Origin: Tsuneonella aeria | GTDB lineage: Bacteria > Pseudomonadota > Alphaproteobacteria > Sphingomonadales > Sphingomonadaceae | Assembly: GCF_009827495.1 (NCBI RefSeq) | Contig: NZ_WTZA01000001.1 | Coordinates: forward strand, 496,001-560,000 | Direction of reading: 5' to 3' | Length of the DNA: 64,000 nt | Shown here: in pieces, positions 20,341 through 29,551 of the stretch | Layout: every line of letters starts with the position of its first letter | Position numbering within the stretch: the first letter of the stretch is position 1 | Notes under the pieces: generated by a model | Database searches by the model: none | What the model was told of the DNA's origin: nothing | What the model saw: only the letters and a program-made list of their open reading frames with translations | Position numbers and translations under genes: made by a program

Positions 20341-20443
20341 GGGAGTTGGGCCTTAGAGGTATGCGAGGGGGTGGCGCAAGCGGATTGGCACGGCACTACG
20401 CCGCAATCCACAACCGCCTTGGCGATGATTCAGGCCGGATGGA

Positions 20444-20791
20444 TCAGTCGGCGATGCCGGCCAGCGGGTCGTCCCCGGCGGGCGGCGCGGCCGGCTGAGT
20501 GGCCGGTTGCCGAACGGGTGCGGCGCGATCGAGAGTCGACTCTACCGAAGTCACACCAGTCCCGGTGCTCGCCGCAATGGCCGCCAGCACGATCGAAAGG
20601 CCCACGAAAACGATTGCGAGCCAACGGGTGGCGCGGGTCATGAAGTCCGCCGCGCCACGCGCACTCATCATGCCGCTCGGGCTTCCGCCGATCCCCAGGC
20701 CGCCGCCTTCGGAACGCTGGACGAGGATGACCCCGACCAGCGCAGCGGCCACGATGGCCTGGACGACGAGGAGAAAGAGGAAAAGCGACAT
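20444..20791 (-). CDS. secG: Preprotein translocase subunit SecG
   Basis: 115-residue accessory subunit of the SecYEG channel. Two membrane helices (LFLFLLVVQAIVAAALVGVILV and TRWLAIVFVGLSIVLAAIAAS) flank the conserved cytoplasmic loop QRSEGGGLGIGGSPSGMMSARGAADFMTR shortened here to its key part QRSEGGGLG and TRAT. The tail is Pro/Ala-rich as in other alphaproteobacteria. ATG at 20791 fits the first helix; the upstream in-frame extension is not helix-like. Lies 86 bases downstream of tpiA. Confidence 0.93.
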   Translation of the reverse strand: MSLFLFLLVVQAIVAAALVGVILVQRSEGGGLGIGGSPSGMMSARGAADFMTRATRWLAIVFVGLSIVLAAIAASTGTGVTSVESTLDRAAPVRQPATQPAAPPAGDDPLAGIAD

Positions 20792-20877
20792 GTTTGAAAT
20801 AATCCGAATGATATGGCCGTGCACTTAGGCGCGGGCCACCGTAACCACAAGGGCGCGCGGGGAGTGCAGCGCCAGGC

Positions 20878-21642
20878 TCAGGCTTCCTGAAGGTCGACCG
20901 CTGCCATGACGATGCCCATGAAGCTTTCGGCGGTCAGGCTCGCGCCGCCCACCAGCGCCCCGCCGACCTCCGCTGCCCAAAGCAATTCCCGCGCGTTCTC
21001 CGGCTTGACCGATCCACCGTACAGGATGCGGATCGCGCCCCCTTCCGTTTCGCCGTACCGGTCGATCAGCAAGGCGCGGATCGCGCGGTGCATCGATTCG
21101 ACGTCGCCGACGGTTGGCGTACGGCCCGTGCCGATCGCCCAGATCGGTTCGTACGCGACGGTCAGTTTCTCGCTCGCCGATTCGAGCGTCTGCGGAAGCG
21201 ACGCACGCAGCTGGTCGGTCACGGCCTGAACGGCGTTGCCGCTGTCGCGAACGCTCTCGGTTTCGCCGCAGCAGATGATGAGCTGGAGGCCGGCATCGAG
21301 CGCGGCGCCGGCCTTGGCAAGCACGTCCGCATCGGTCTCGCCATGCCCCTGCCGGCGCTCGCTGTGGCCAAGGATGGTGAACGTGGCGCCTGCATCGGCG
21401 GCCATTGCGGCGGATATGTCACCCGTGAAGGCACCATCCCCCTGCGCATGGCAATCCTGCGCGCCGACCCCAATCTCTTCCACCTCCTTGTGGACAGCGT
21501 GGATGAGGGTGAACGGTGGCGCCAGAGCGACTTCCACTTTCATCAGGCGCTGGGCCGACCGGTCGATCGCGCGCGCTTCCGCGAGCATGGCGCGCGTGCC
21601 GTTCATCTTCCAGTTGCCGACGACGTAAGGCCGAAGGGCCAT
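20878..21642 (-). CDS. tpiA: Triosephosphate isomerase
   Basis: 254 residues; interconverts dihydroxyacetone phosphate and glyceraldehyde 3-phosphate. The TIM-barrel landmarks are present: N-terminal GNWKMNGT with the catalytic Lys and Asn, the His in GHSERR, the catalytic Glu in VAYEPIWAIGTG, and the phosphate-binding GGSVKPENA and GGALVGGASL. First gene of the unit with secG and pyrG. Divergent from ppiD across about 200 bases that must hold both promoters; I could not pick a clear promoter there. Confidence 0.97.
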   Translation of the reverse strand: MALRPYVVGNWKMNGTRAMLAEARAIDRSAQRLMKVEVALAPPFTLIHAVHKEVEEIGVGAQDCHAQGDGAFTGDISAAMAADAGATFTILGHSERRQGHGETDADVLAKAGAALDAGLQLIICCGETESVRDSGNAVQAVTDQLRASLPQTLESASEKLTVAYEPIWAIGTGRTPTVGDVESMHRAIRALLIDRYGETEGGAIRILYGGSVKPENARELLWAAEVGGALVGGASLTAESFMGIVMAAVDLQEA

Positions 21643-21839
21643 GAAATATCCTCGAATGCCTTGAACAATGGGGGTTCGCCGCTTTCATAGCGGTAGCGGC
21701 CGGGTGCCTGCTAGCGCCCAAACGTCTTCGCGTCAAAACGGTCCAGACCTGTTGCGGCGAGGTCGCAGCCTCTCTACAGCTCGCCCCCGTTCGCGCGATC
21801 GCGCGCGCTGTTCACCCTCAGCCAGGCTTGCCGTTCTTC

Positions 21840-23768
21840 ATGCTCCAGTTCTTCCGCAACATCTTCAAGACCAGGATCGGCCTTGCCGTCACGATCGCTT
21901 TCATCGGTCTGCTGGGCCTCGCATTCGTCGTCGCCGATGTCTCGGGCACGGGCGCGCCGGGCGGGATCAGCGGCGGGGATACGGTCGCGGTGGTCGGCGG
22001 CGACAAGGTGGGGAGCAGCGAACTCTCGCAGGCGGCCGACACGGCGCTCGACCAGATTCGCGCGCAGAACCCGACGATGTCGATGGAGGCGTTCGTCCAG
22101 CAGGGCGGCCTCACCGATGTGTTGAACCAGCTCCTCGATCGCAAGGCGATCAGCATCTGGGCGGAAAAGAACGGGCTCGGTGCCGGGACGAACCTCGTCA
22201 ACAGCGAAATCCGCCGGATTCCGGCGTTCGCCGGCGCCGACGGAACCTTCAACGACACGGCATACCAGCAGCTTCTCGCCTCGCGCGGATTGACCGACGC
22301 GATGGTCCGGCGCGATCTCGCCGACAGCCTTCTCGCCCAGCAGGCCCTGGTTCCCGTTGCATTCGGCGCGCGCATGCCTTCGAAGATTGCGCTTCGCTAC
22401 GCCGCACTCGCCCGCGAGCGGCGGGAAGGCGCGGTGGCGGTCATCCCGAGTTCCGCTTTCGTGCCCGCGAGCGACCCCACCGCGGCCGAGCTGAACACGT
22501 TCTACAACGCGAACAAGGCTGACTTCATCCGCCCTGAACGGCGCGTCTTGCGCTACGCCACGTTCGACGCGTCCGCGCTCGGCAATATCACCCCGAGCGA
22601 ATCGGAAATCGCCGCGCGCTACGCCCGCGACCGCGCGAGCGAGTACGCCGCGCGCGAGACCCGGACCCTGACGCAGCTGATCGTGCCGACTCAGCAGGCG
22701 GCACAGGCAATCGCTTCACGTGGTCCCGGCGCCCTCGAGGCGGCGGCGCGCGAAGCGGGGCTCGAAACGCGCAAGATCGAGGGTGTCGAACGCGGCGCCT
22801 ACGCCGGCCAGTCTTCGCAGGCCGTGGCGCAGGCCGTCTTCGGCACAGCCAAGGGCGCGATAGCAAGGCCGACGCGCGGCGGACTGGGCTGGTATGTCGT
22901 ACGGGTCGACAATGTCTCTGCCATCCCCGCCCGCTCTCTGGACCAGGTTCGCGGAGCGATCGCCGCCACGCTCACGGAAGAAAAGCGCACCCGTGCACTG
23001 TCCGAGCTCGCCGCGGAAGTGGAGCAGCAGATCGACGAGGGCAACGCGCTCACCGACATCGCCGGCTCGCTCAAGGTAAACCTGCAGACGACCGCGCCGC
23101 TGGTAGGGGACGGACGGGTCTATGGTTCGGCGACCGAGCGCGCACCGGAAGTGCTCGCGCCCGCGCTGGCAAGCGCGTTCGAGATGGAGGAAGGCCAGCC
23201 CCAGATCGCCGCCATGCCGGGCGGGCAGAGCTATCTGGTCTTCGAGACCAGCCGGATTACGCCGTCGGCCGCGGCGCCGCTCGCCGAAATCCGTGACGAC
23301 GTTGTCGCCGCCTGGCGCCGCTCGGTCGGCTCACGCGCCGCGAAGGCCGCCGCCGACCGCATTGTCGCGCGCATGGCGAAGGGCCAGTCGCTCCAGGCGG
23401 CCATCGATGCCGAAACCGCTGCGATCCCGGCGCCGCAGCAGGTCAGCATGTCCAGGCAGGAACTGGCAAGCCAGGGCCAGCGGGTCCCGCCGCCGCTCGC
23501 TCTCCTGTTCTCAATGGCTCAGAACAGCGTCAAGCGCCTGGAAGCGCCGAACGACATCGGCTGGTACGTGATCGAACTGGACTCCATCCGGCCCGGCGCG
23601 ATCACCCCCGGCGATCCGGTGGTGGCTCAGGCCTCCGCCAGCCTTAGTCAGCTGCTCGGCCGTGAATATGGCGATGCGATGCGCGCGGCGATCCGCAAGG
23701 ACGTGGGGATCGAACGCAACGCGGACGCGGTTGAGGCCGTCCGCAAGCGCCTCGTCGGCGCGAACTGA
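21840..23768 (+). CDS. ppiD: PpiD-like membrane-anchored peptidyl-prolyl isomerase
   Basis: 642 residues. One N-terminal membrane helix (IGLAVTIAFIGLLGLAFVVAD, residues about 17-37) anchors a periplasmic part composed of a SurA-N-like helical chaperone domain (to about 220), a weak parvulin domain (about 250-370, TRTLTQLIVPTQQAA to GLGWYVVRVDNV) and a second degenerate parvulin-like region. Probably a folding helper for envelope and outer-membrane proteins near the Sec channel. The ATG at 21840 opens the conserved MLQFFRNIFK; a TTG at 21828 is possible but less likely. trpE starts 11 bases after its stop, so ppiD heads the trp transcript. Confidence 0.88.
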   Translation: MLQFFRNIFKTRIGLAVTIAFIGLLGLAFVVADVSGTGAPGGISGGDTVAVVGGDKVGSSELSQAADTALDQIRAQNPTMSMEAFVQQGGLTDVLNQLLDRKAISIWAEKNGLGAGTNLVNSEIRRIPAFAGADGTFNDTAYQQLLASRGLTDAMVRRDLADSLLAQQALVPVAFGARMPSKIALRYAALARERREGAVAVIPSSAFVPASDPTAAELNTFYNANKADFIRPERRVLRYATFDASALGNITPSESEIAARYARDRASEYAARETRTLTQLIVPTQQAAQAIASRGPGALEAAAREAGLETRKIEGVERGAYAGQSSQAVAQAVFGTAKGAIARPTRGGLGWYVVRVDNVSAIPARSLDQVRGAIAATLTEEKRTRALSELAAEVEQQIDEGNALTDIAGSLKVNLQTTAPLVGDGRVYGSATERAPEVLAPALASAFEMEEGQPQIAAMPGGQSYLVFETSRITPSAAAPLAEIRDDVVAAWRRSVGSRAAKAAADRIVARMAKGQSLQAAIDAETAAIPAPQQVSMSRQELASQGQRVPPPLALLFSMAQNSVKRLEAPNDIGWYVIELDSIRPGAITPGDPVVAQASASLSQLLGREYGDAMRAAIRKDVGIERNADAVEAVRKRLVGAN

Positions 23769-23779
23769 GGTCGGCCGTC

Positions 23780-25297
23780 TTGGACGGCTTGAGGCCCGAG
23801 AATGCCGCGGAGGCCCGCGCGGCTCTTGCAGGCGGCCGCCCCGCCCTGGTTTGGCGACGGGTGGTCGCGGATACGGAAACGCCGGTCGGGGCGGCGCGAA
23901 AGCTGATGCAGCCGGGGCGCGGCGACTTCCTGCTGGAATCGGTGGAAGGCGGCGAGGTACGCGGCCGGTACAGCCTGCTCGGGCTGGATCCCGACCTGTT
24001 GTTTCGGGCCGACGGCGCGCGGGCTGCCATCAACCGCAGATGGCAAACGAATCGCACCGCGTTCGAAGAGTGCGAGGGCGACACGTTCACCGAACTGCAC
24101 GCGCTGGTGGAGGCGTGCCGCATCGACACGCCGCCCGCCCTGCCCCCTGCCCTCGCCTGCCTCGTCGGCTATTTCGGGTATGAGACAATCGGTCTGGTTG
24201 AGAAGATTCCCGCGCCGCGCGGAACAGGTCTCGGCCTTCCCGACATGCTGTTCGTCCGCCCGACGCTGATCCTGGTGTTCGACCGTCTGGGCGACGAGTT
24301 GTTCTGCATCGCGCCGCTCTGGCCGACCCAGGGGGTGTCGCCCGAAGGCGCGATCGAGACAGCAACCGATCGGATCGATTGCGCACTTGGCAAACTTGCA
24401 AGGGCGGCGCCGCCAGCCGTTCGCACGGCCGATGCGCCCCGCGTGGAACCGGTTGCCGCAATGGCATCGGGCGACTTCACGCAGATGGTCCGCCGGGCGC
24501 AGGAATACATCGCGGCAGGCGACATCTTTCAGGTCGTGCTGTCACAGCGTTTCACCTGCCCTTTTTCCCTTCCGCCCATTGCGCTCTATCGCGCGTTGCG
24601 GCGCGTGAACCCCAGCCCGTTCCTCTACTTCCTGGACTTGCCCGGGTTTGCGGTCGTCGGGTCCAGCCCGGAAATTCTCGTCCGGGTGCGGGACGACGAG
24701 GTCACGATCCGGCCGATCGCCGGCACTCGGCCGCGTGGGAGCGATCCTCAGGCAGACCGAGCGGCCGAACAGAGCCTGCTCGCCGATCCCAAGGAACGCG
24801 CCGAGCACCTCATGTTGCTGGATCTCGGCCGAAATGACGTCGGCCGGGTTTCTGCCCCCGGTTCGGTCCGGGTGACGGATAGCTTCACGGTCGAACGCTA
24901 CAGCCATGTCATGCACATCGTGAGCAACGTTGTCGGCACGCTCGATCCCGCGAAGGGCGCGCTCGATGCACTGTTCGCCGGCTTTCCGGCGGGCACGGTC
25001 AGCGGTGCGCCCAAGATCCGCGCGTGCGAGATCATCGCGGAACTGGAACCCGACGCCCGTGGCCCATACGCGGGCGGGGTAGGTTACTTCGCACCCGACG
25101 GAACACTCGACTCCTGTATCGTTCTGCGCACCGGAGTGGTGAAGGACGGTACCCTCCACGTCCAGGCAGGTGCAGGCATCGTGGCCGACAGCGATCCCCG
25201 ATACGAACAGCGCGAGTGCGAGGCCAAGGCGGGCGCCTTGTTCGCTGCCGCGCGCGAGGCCTATCGGGTCGCCGCCGAGCCGGAGTTCGGTCAATGA
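23780..25297 (+). CDS. trpE: Anthranilate synthase component I
   Basis: 505 residues; with the TrpG glutaminase it makes anthranilate from chorismate. The N-terminal regulatory half contains LLESVEGGEVRGRYSLLG (the LLES feedback-site element) and the catalytic half carries IRPIAGTRPRG, LMLLDLGRNDVGRV, GTVSGAPKIRA and YAGGVGY. The start is a TTG at 23780 with GAGG nine bases before it; the next in-frame starts would cut conserved sequence. There is no room (11 bases) for a leader peptide or attenuator after ppiD. Its TGA overlaps the ATG of the following glycosidase-like gene. Confidence 0.96.
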   Translation: MDGLRPENAAEARAALAGGRPALVWRRVVADTETPVGAARKLMQPGRGDFLLESVEGGEVRGRYSLLGLDPDLLFRADGARAAINRRWQTNRTAFEECEGDTFTELHALVEACRIDTPPALPPALACLVGYFGYETIGLVEKIPAPRGTGLGLPDMLFVRPTLILVFDRLGDELFCIAPLWPTQGVSPEGAIETATDRIDCALGKLARAAPPAVRTADAPRVEPVAAMASGDFTQMVRRAQEYIAAGDIFQVVLSQRFTCPFSLPPIALYRALRRVNPSPFLYFLDLPGFAVVGSSPEILVRVRDDEVTIRPIAGTRPRGSDPQADRAAEQSLLADPKERAEHLMLLDLGRNDVGRVSAPGSVRVTDSFTVERYSHVMHIVSNVVGTLDPAKGALDALFAGFPAGTVSGAPKIRACEIIAELEPDARGPYAGGVGYFAPDGTLDSCIVLRTGVVKDGTLHVQAGAGIVADSDPRYEQRECEAKAGALFAAAREAYRVAAEPEFGQ

Positions 25298-26112
25298 AGT
25301 GGCACGCGGCGGCGCTAGCCGCTTTCGTGGCAGGCTGCGGGCCTCAAGCCGGCGGAGAGCCGGTAACACGGATCGACCTGGAAAATCCGGGCAAGGCGAT
25401 TGTCGCCGCCCCCTCCCCTGCGCCGACGCCGAAAGTGGCATTGGCCTGCACGTCTGCCACGTTCGAAGGGGTAGGATTCACGCACTGTATCGCCGAACCG
25501 GCCCGGCACCATATCTCGACTGTCCTTGGCAACCCGCCCTTTCGCAACTTCGCCGCCATGGCCGCGGGCCGCCCGGACGACGCGCCTGCGGTGGCATTCG
25601 CGGTCAATGCCGGTATGTTCGACGGTGAAGGCAAGCCGATCGGCTATTACGTCAAGGACGGCGAACGCGGGCGCGAACTCAATCGCAACGACGGTGCCGG
25701 CAATTTCCACCTGAAGCCCAACGGAGTGTTTTTCGGCACCGGAGCGAAGTGGCGGGTCATGACGGCGGACGATTTCTACGCCCAGATCGGGGACCGCCCG
25801 CAGTTCGGCACGCAGAGCGGCCCGATGCTTGTGGTCGGCGGAAAGCTCCACCCGGAAATCACCGAAGACGGTCCGAGCCGCACGATCCGCAACGGAGTTG
25901 GCATTGACGGCTCCGGCCGTGCGCATTTCGTCATCAGCGAAGGCGCGGTCTCGTTCGGGAAGATCGCACGGTTCTTCCGCGACATAGCGAAGACACCAAA
26001 CGCGCTTTACCTCGATGGTTCGGTATCGGCGCTGTGGGACCCTGCCGCTGACCGGATGGACGCGCGCGCCCCGATGGGCCCCATGATCGTCGTAGAGGAA
26101 CGCGACCAATGA
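25294..26112 (+). CDS. Lipoprotein with phosphodiester glycosidase (NAGPA-like) domain
   Basis: 272 residues. Signal peptide with a lipobox VAGC at residues 12-15, so probably a lipid-anchored envelope protein; then a Pro/Ala spacer and the NAGPA-like fold (PF09992 type): VAFAVNAGMFDGEGKPIGYYVKDG, LKPNGVFFG, QSGPMLVVGGKLHP, and the late NALYLDGSVSALW. Human NAGPA removes GlcNAc from a phosphodiester; bacterial members are thought to act on exopolysaccharide or teichoic-like phosphodiesters, so the substrate here is open. It sits between trpE and trpG with 4-base overlaps on both sides of the pair it forms with the peptidase, and has no obvious link to tryptophan. Confidence 0.82.
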   Translation: MKWHAAALAAFVAGCGPQAGGEPVTRIDLENPGKAIVAAPSPAPTPKVALACTSATFEGVGFTHCIAEPARHHISTVLGNPPFRNFAAMAAGRPDDAPAVAFAVNAGMFDGEGKPIGYYVKDGERGRELNRNDGAGNFHLKPNGVFFGTGAKWRVMTADDFYAQIGDRPQFGTQSGPMLVVGGKLHPEITEDGPSRTIRNGVGIDGSGRAHFVISEGAVSFGKIARFFRDIAKTPNALYLDGSVSALWDPAADRMDARAPMGPMIVVEERDQ

Positions 26113-27068
26113 CCGAACGCCGCAGGCTCTACCCCGAAATAGAGCCCTACGAGACCGGCATGCTCGATGTCGGCGAAGGACATTCGCTCTACTACGAGCG
26201 CGTCGGCACACCGGACGCGAAGCCGGCCGTGTTTCTCCATGGCGGCCCCGGCGGCGGAATGCATCCCAACCATCGGCGGCAGTGGGATCCGGCGCGTTAC
26301 GATGTGCTGCTGTTCGACCAGCGCGGCTGCGGGCGATCGCTACCGTTCGCAGGCATCGAGGCCAACGACACATGGCGGATCGTCGATGATATCGAACGGC
26401 TGCGGGCGATGTGCGGCCACGCCGCGTGGCAGGTGTTCGGCGGCAGCTGGGGCGCGACCCTGGCCCTCGCCTATGCGCAGAAACACCCGGAGCGAACGAC
26501 CGAACTGGTCCTGCGCGGTGTTTTCCTTGCCCGCGAACGGGAAAAGCACTGGCTTTACAGATACGGCGCGAGCGAGATCATGGCGGAACAATGGGACGCC
26601 TTCACAGGCCTCATTCCCGAAGCCGAGCGGGACGATCTTGTCGCAGCCTACTACCGCCGGCTGACGAGCGAGGATGAACCGACACGGCTGTCAGCGGCGC
26701 GGGAGTGGTCGCTGTGGGAAGGATACGTCGCCACGTTACTGCCCTCGCCCGGCCTGCTCGACGAATTTGCGGACCCTGCAAAAGCCGTCCCCTTCGCGCG
26801 CATTTGCGCCAAGTTCTTCCTCGAGAACTTCTACCTCGATGAAGCGCAGCTCTTGCGGGATGCCGATCGCATTCGCGGGATACCGGGCATCATCGTGCAG
26901 GGCCGCCACGACATCTGCACTCCCCCCGCCTCCGCCTTGGCACTGAAGAAGGCCTGGCCTGAAGCGGAACTCTGGATCGTGCCGGACGCAGGCCACGCCG
27001 CGAGCGAGCCGGGCATCGTTGACGGACTCGTGCGGGCAACCGATCATTTCGCGGATCGCGCACCATGA
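26109..27068 (+). CDS. pip: Proline iminopeptidase
   Basis: 319-residue alpha/beta hydrolase of peptidase family S33, releasing N-terminal proline from peptides. Oxyanion motif HGGPGGGM, the family signature DQRGCGRS, the nucleophile elbow GGSWGAT (Ser), the acid in GRHDICTP and the base in DAGHAASEPG are all in order. The ATG overlaps the upstream TGA (ATGA) and its own TGA overlaps the trpG start, so it is fully embedded in the trp operon. The insertion of a peptidase here is odd; coupling to amino-acid supply is a possible but unproven rationale. Confidence 0.92.
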   Translation: MTERRRLYPEIEPYETGMLDVGEGHSLYYERVGTPDAKPAVFLHGGPGGGMHPNHRRQWDPARYDVLLFDQRGCGRSLPFAGIEANDTWRIVDDIERLRAMCGHAAWQVFGGSWGATLALAYAQKHPERTTELVLRGVFLAREREKHWLYRYGASEIMAEQWDAFTGLIPEAERDDLVAAYYRRLTSEDEPTRLSAAREWSLWEGYVATLLPSPGLLDEFADPAKAVPFARICAKFFLENFYLDEAQLLRDADRIRGIPGIIVQGRHDICTPPASALALKKAWPEAELWIVPDAGHAASEPGIVDGLVRATDHFADRAP

Positions 27069-27649
27069 TCCTCGTCATCGACAACTACGACAGCTTCACG
27101 TTCAACCTAGTCCACTACCTCATGGAACTGGGCGCGAAGGTGCAGGTGGAGCGAAACGATGCGATCTCGGTGGCCGATGCGATGCGGATCGGCACGACCG
27201 GCATCGTGATTTCGCCCGGCCCCTGCACGCCCGACCAGGCCGGGATCAGCCTCGATGTTGTCGCGGCCTGCGCGGCCTCGGCCCGCGCCCTGCTTGGCGT
27301 GTGCCTGGGCCATCAGGCGATTGGACAGCACTTCGGTGGCCGGGTAGTGCGCGGTGGGTTGATGCACGGCAAGACCTCGCCCGTCACGCATGACGGCAGC
27401 GGCGTTTTCCTGGGACTGCCCTCCCCCTTCAACGCCACCCGCTATCACTCGCTGGTTGTGGAAGACGTGCCTGATGTGCTGGCCGTCAATGCCACGGCGG
27501 ACGATGCGCATGTCATGGGTTTTCGCCACGTCGACCTTCCAATCCACGGCGTCCAGTTCCATCCGGAAAGCATCGCTACGGAGCACGGGCACGCGTTGCT
27601 GGCGAATTTCCTCGCGATCTGCGGCGGGCTTGAAAGGACGACGACATGA
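27065..27649 (+). CDS. trpG: Anthranilate synthase component II (glutamine amidotransferase)
   Basis: 194-residue class I amidotransferase that delivers ammonia to TrpE. N-terminal LVIDNYDSFTFNLVHYL, oxyanion strand SPGPCTPDQAG, nucleophile Cys in GVCLGHQAIGQHFGG, and His-Glu in VQFHPESIATEHG. It may also serve p-aminobenzoate synthesis (PabA role), as no separate pabA is visible. Starts in a 4-base overlap with pip and overlaps trpD likewise. Confidence 0.95.
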   Translation: MILVIDNYDSFTFNLVHYLMELGAKVQVERNDAISVADAMRIGTTGIVISPGPCTPDQAGISLDVVAACAASARALLGVCLGHQAIGQHFGGRVVRGGLMHGKTSPVTHDGSGVFLGLPSPFNATRYHSLVVEDVPDVLAVNATADDAHVMGFRHVDLPIHGVQFHPESIATEHGHALLANFLAICGGLERTTT

Positions 27650-28638
27650 GAACGCTCCCGCAAGCCGAACCTCACCTCGATGAAAGCGAGGCCGAAGACG
27701 TCTTCGGTGCCTTGCTCGACGGCGAAGTGGATGAAGCGGAGACCGCCCGCTTCCTGTGCGACTTGTCTGACCGCGGGGAGACCGCGAGCGAGATCGCTGG
27801 CGCGGCCCGGGCGCTGCGCGCGCGGCTGCTTCCGGTAACGGCGCCCGATGGCGCGATCGACGTTTGCGGAACCGGCGGCGACGGACACCACACCCTGAAC
27901 GTCTCCACCGCCGTCAGCCTGGTGGTCGCGGCCTGCGGTGTGCCGGTGGCAAAGCACGGGAACCGCGCGGCCAGCAGCAAGGCCGGCGCCGCCGATACGC
28001 TCGAGGCGCTGGGGCTCGACATGGAAGCGGCGGGAAGAACGGCAGAGAAGTCTCTGGAAATCCTCGGAATTGGGTTCCTCTTCGCTGCCAACCACCACCC
28101 TGCGATGCGGCGTATCCAGCCCATCCGTCAAAGGCTCGCCCGGCGGACGATTTTCAACCTGATGGGCCCGCTATCCAATCCCGCCGGGGTCGGGATGCAG
28201 TTGATCGGGATCGCGCGCCCCGCCTACGTTCCCATCTATGCCGACGCCATGGCGCGGCTCGGCACCGAGCGGACGCTGATCGCATCGGGCGACGAAGGAC
28301 TCGACGAACTTAGCCTTGCCGGTGGCAACGAGGTCGCCGAAGTCCGCGGCCATGAATGGGAAATGCGGCGCGCCCGTGCATCGGACGCAGGCCTCCCCAC
28401 CGCGCCGATCGAGGCGATCCGTGGCGGTGACGCAAGGCATAACGCGCGCGCCCTTCAGGCGCTGCTGATGGGCGCCCCCGGCCCATATCGCGACGCGGTG
28501 CTTTTCAATGCGGCAGCGGCCCTGATGGTGGCGGGACGGGCGACCGATTACGTCGGTGGGGCCGCCATGGCAGCCGAAGCGCTCGATACGGGCGCCGCTG
28601 AGCGGCTGCTTGCTGACTGGATCGAGCTCGCCCGATGA
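27646..28638 (+). CDS. trpD: Anthranilate phosphoribosyltransferase
   Basis: 330 residues; transfers phosphoribose from PRPP to anthranilate. Characteristic motifs are [17 protein letters not shown] (PRPP glycine-rich loop), [21 protein letters not shown], and the second metal-site region GDEGLDEL. N-terminal helical domain is present with [21 protein letters not shown] sequence. Overlaps trpG and trpC by 4 bases each, so the whole trpG-D-C stretch is coupled. Confidence 0.96.
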   Translation: MRTLPQAEPHLDESEAEDVFGALLDGEVDEAETARFLCDLSDRGETASEIAGAARALRARLLPVTAPDGAIDVCGTGGDGHHTLNVSTAVSLVVAACGVPVAKHGNRAASSKAGAADTLEALGLDMEAAGRTAEKSLEILGIGFLFAANHHPAMRRIQPIRQRLARRTIFNLMGPLSNPAGVGMQLIGIARPAYVPIYADAMARLGTERTLIASGDEGLDELSLAGGNEVAEVRGHEWEMRRARASDAGLPTAPIEAIRGGDARHNARALQALLMGAPGPYRDAVLFNAAAALMVAGRATDYVGGAAMAAEALDTGAAERLLADWIELAR

Positions 28639-29420
28639 ATCGCCTCGAAGAAATCTGCGCGAGAAAGCGCCTCGAAGTCGCCGATCGCAAGGCACGGGCG
28701 ACGCTGGACGATCTGGATAGCGCAGCGCGCGGCCTGGAAAAACCCCGCGGGTTCGAGGCGGCTCTCCGCCGGCGGTCGCGGGATGGGTTTGCTCTGATTG
28801 CAGAGATAAAGAAAGCTTCGCCCTCCAAAGGCCTGATCCGAAGCGATTTTCGCCCTGCCCAACACGCCATCGCATACCAACGGGGCGGCGCGGCATGCCT
28901 TTCAGTGCTGACCGACGAACACTTCTTCCAGGGTCACGACGACTATTTGGCCGACGCGCGCCGGGCATGTGCCCTTCCGGTGCTGCGGAAGGACTTCGTG
29001 GTCGACCCGTGGCAAGTCGCTGAAGCGCGCGCCCTTGGTGCCGACGCGGTCCTGCTTATCGTGGCCGCCCTCGATAACGCGAAGATGGCCGAAATCGAGG
29101 CCGCTGCCCTGGAGCGCGGCATGGATGTCCTTGTGGAGGTCCATCACGAACGCGAACTGGAGCGTGCGGCTGTGCTCCGGTCCCACCTTGTCGGCGTAAA
29201 CAACCGCGATCTCAAGACCTTCACGACAGATCTTGATACCACCCGGCGGCTCGCGCGATTGGCGCCGGAACATGTTCTTCTCGTCGCGGAGAGCGGCATC
29301 CGGTCGCACGCTGACTGCGAGCATCTGGCGGAATCCGGGGTCCGAACGTTCCTTGTCGGGGAAAGTCTCATGCGGGAGGACGACGTGGAAGCCGCGACCC
29401 GCCGGTTGCTTCAGGGCTGA
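28635..29420 (+). CDS. trpC: Indole-3-glycerol phosphate synthase
   Basis: 261-residue TIM-barrel enzyme closing the indole ring. Motifs: [14 protein letters not shown] with the catalytic Lys, the strand [25 protein letters not shown] with the second catalytic Lys, [11 protein letters not shown] with Glu, [11 protein letters not shown], and [10 protein letters not shown]. Monofunctional: no TrpF domain is fused. It ends the trp unit; lexA follows after 131 bases with its own promoter. In many sphingomonads moaC and moeA lie between trpC and lexA; here they are absent. Confidence 0.96.
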   Translation: MNRLEEICARKRLEVADRKARATLDDLDSAARGLEKPRGFEAALRRRSRDGFALIAEIKKASPSKGLIRSDFRPAQHAIAYQRGGAACLSVLTDEHFFQGHDDYLADARRACALPVLRKDFVVDPWQVAEARALGADAVLLIVAALDNAKMAEIEAAALERGMDVLVEVHHERELERAAVLRSHLVGVNNRDLKTFTTDLDTTRRLARLAPEHVLLVAESGIRSHADCEHLAESGVRTFLVGESLMREDDVEAATRRLLQG

Positions 29421-29463
29421 ACGCGCTCACCCATCCGACCAAACCGGTGCAACCCACCAACGC

Positions 29464-29492
29464 TTGACGCGCCACCAGAAGTTGCCTAATTG
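29464..29492 (+). promoter_or_regulatory. Sigma-70-type promoter of lexA
   Basis: TTGACG (29464-29469), a 17-base spacer and TAATTG (29487-29492). This is the best housekeeping promoter in the window. The SOS operator begins at the last base of the -10 box, so LexA binding would cover the -10/+1 region. Confidence 0.7.
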
Positions 29493-29506
29493 TTCCACGT
29501 TCGTTC
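29492..29506 (+). promoter_or_regulatory. SOS box (LexA operator)
   Basis: GTTC (29492-29495), seven bases, GTTC (29503-29506): a perfect alphaproteobacterial direct-repeat LexA site. A third GTTC abuts at 29499-29502, and the second repeat also forms an inverted pair GTTCC/GGAAC with 29513-29517. Position over the -10 region and 46 bases before the lexA ATG indicates autorepression. Confidence 0.88.
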
Positions 29507-29551
29507 CGATGCGGAACATTCGCCTTGGTAACATCTGCAAAGGGCCCACGC

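Noticed and set aside
20340-20444. Riboswitch or regulator site before pyrG
   Set aside because: The 103-base gap after secG contains no recognisable conserved RNA core; pyrG is most simply transcribed with tpiA-secG.
23769-23779. Attenuator or leader peptide before trpE
   Set aside because: Only 11 bases separate ppiD from trpE; no space for a leader peptide or alternative hairpins.
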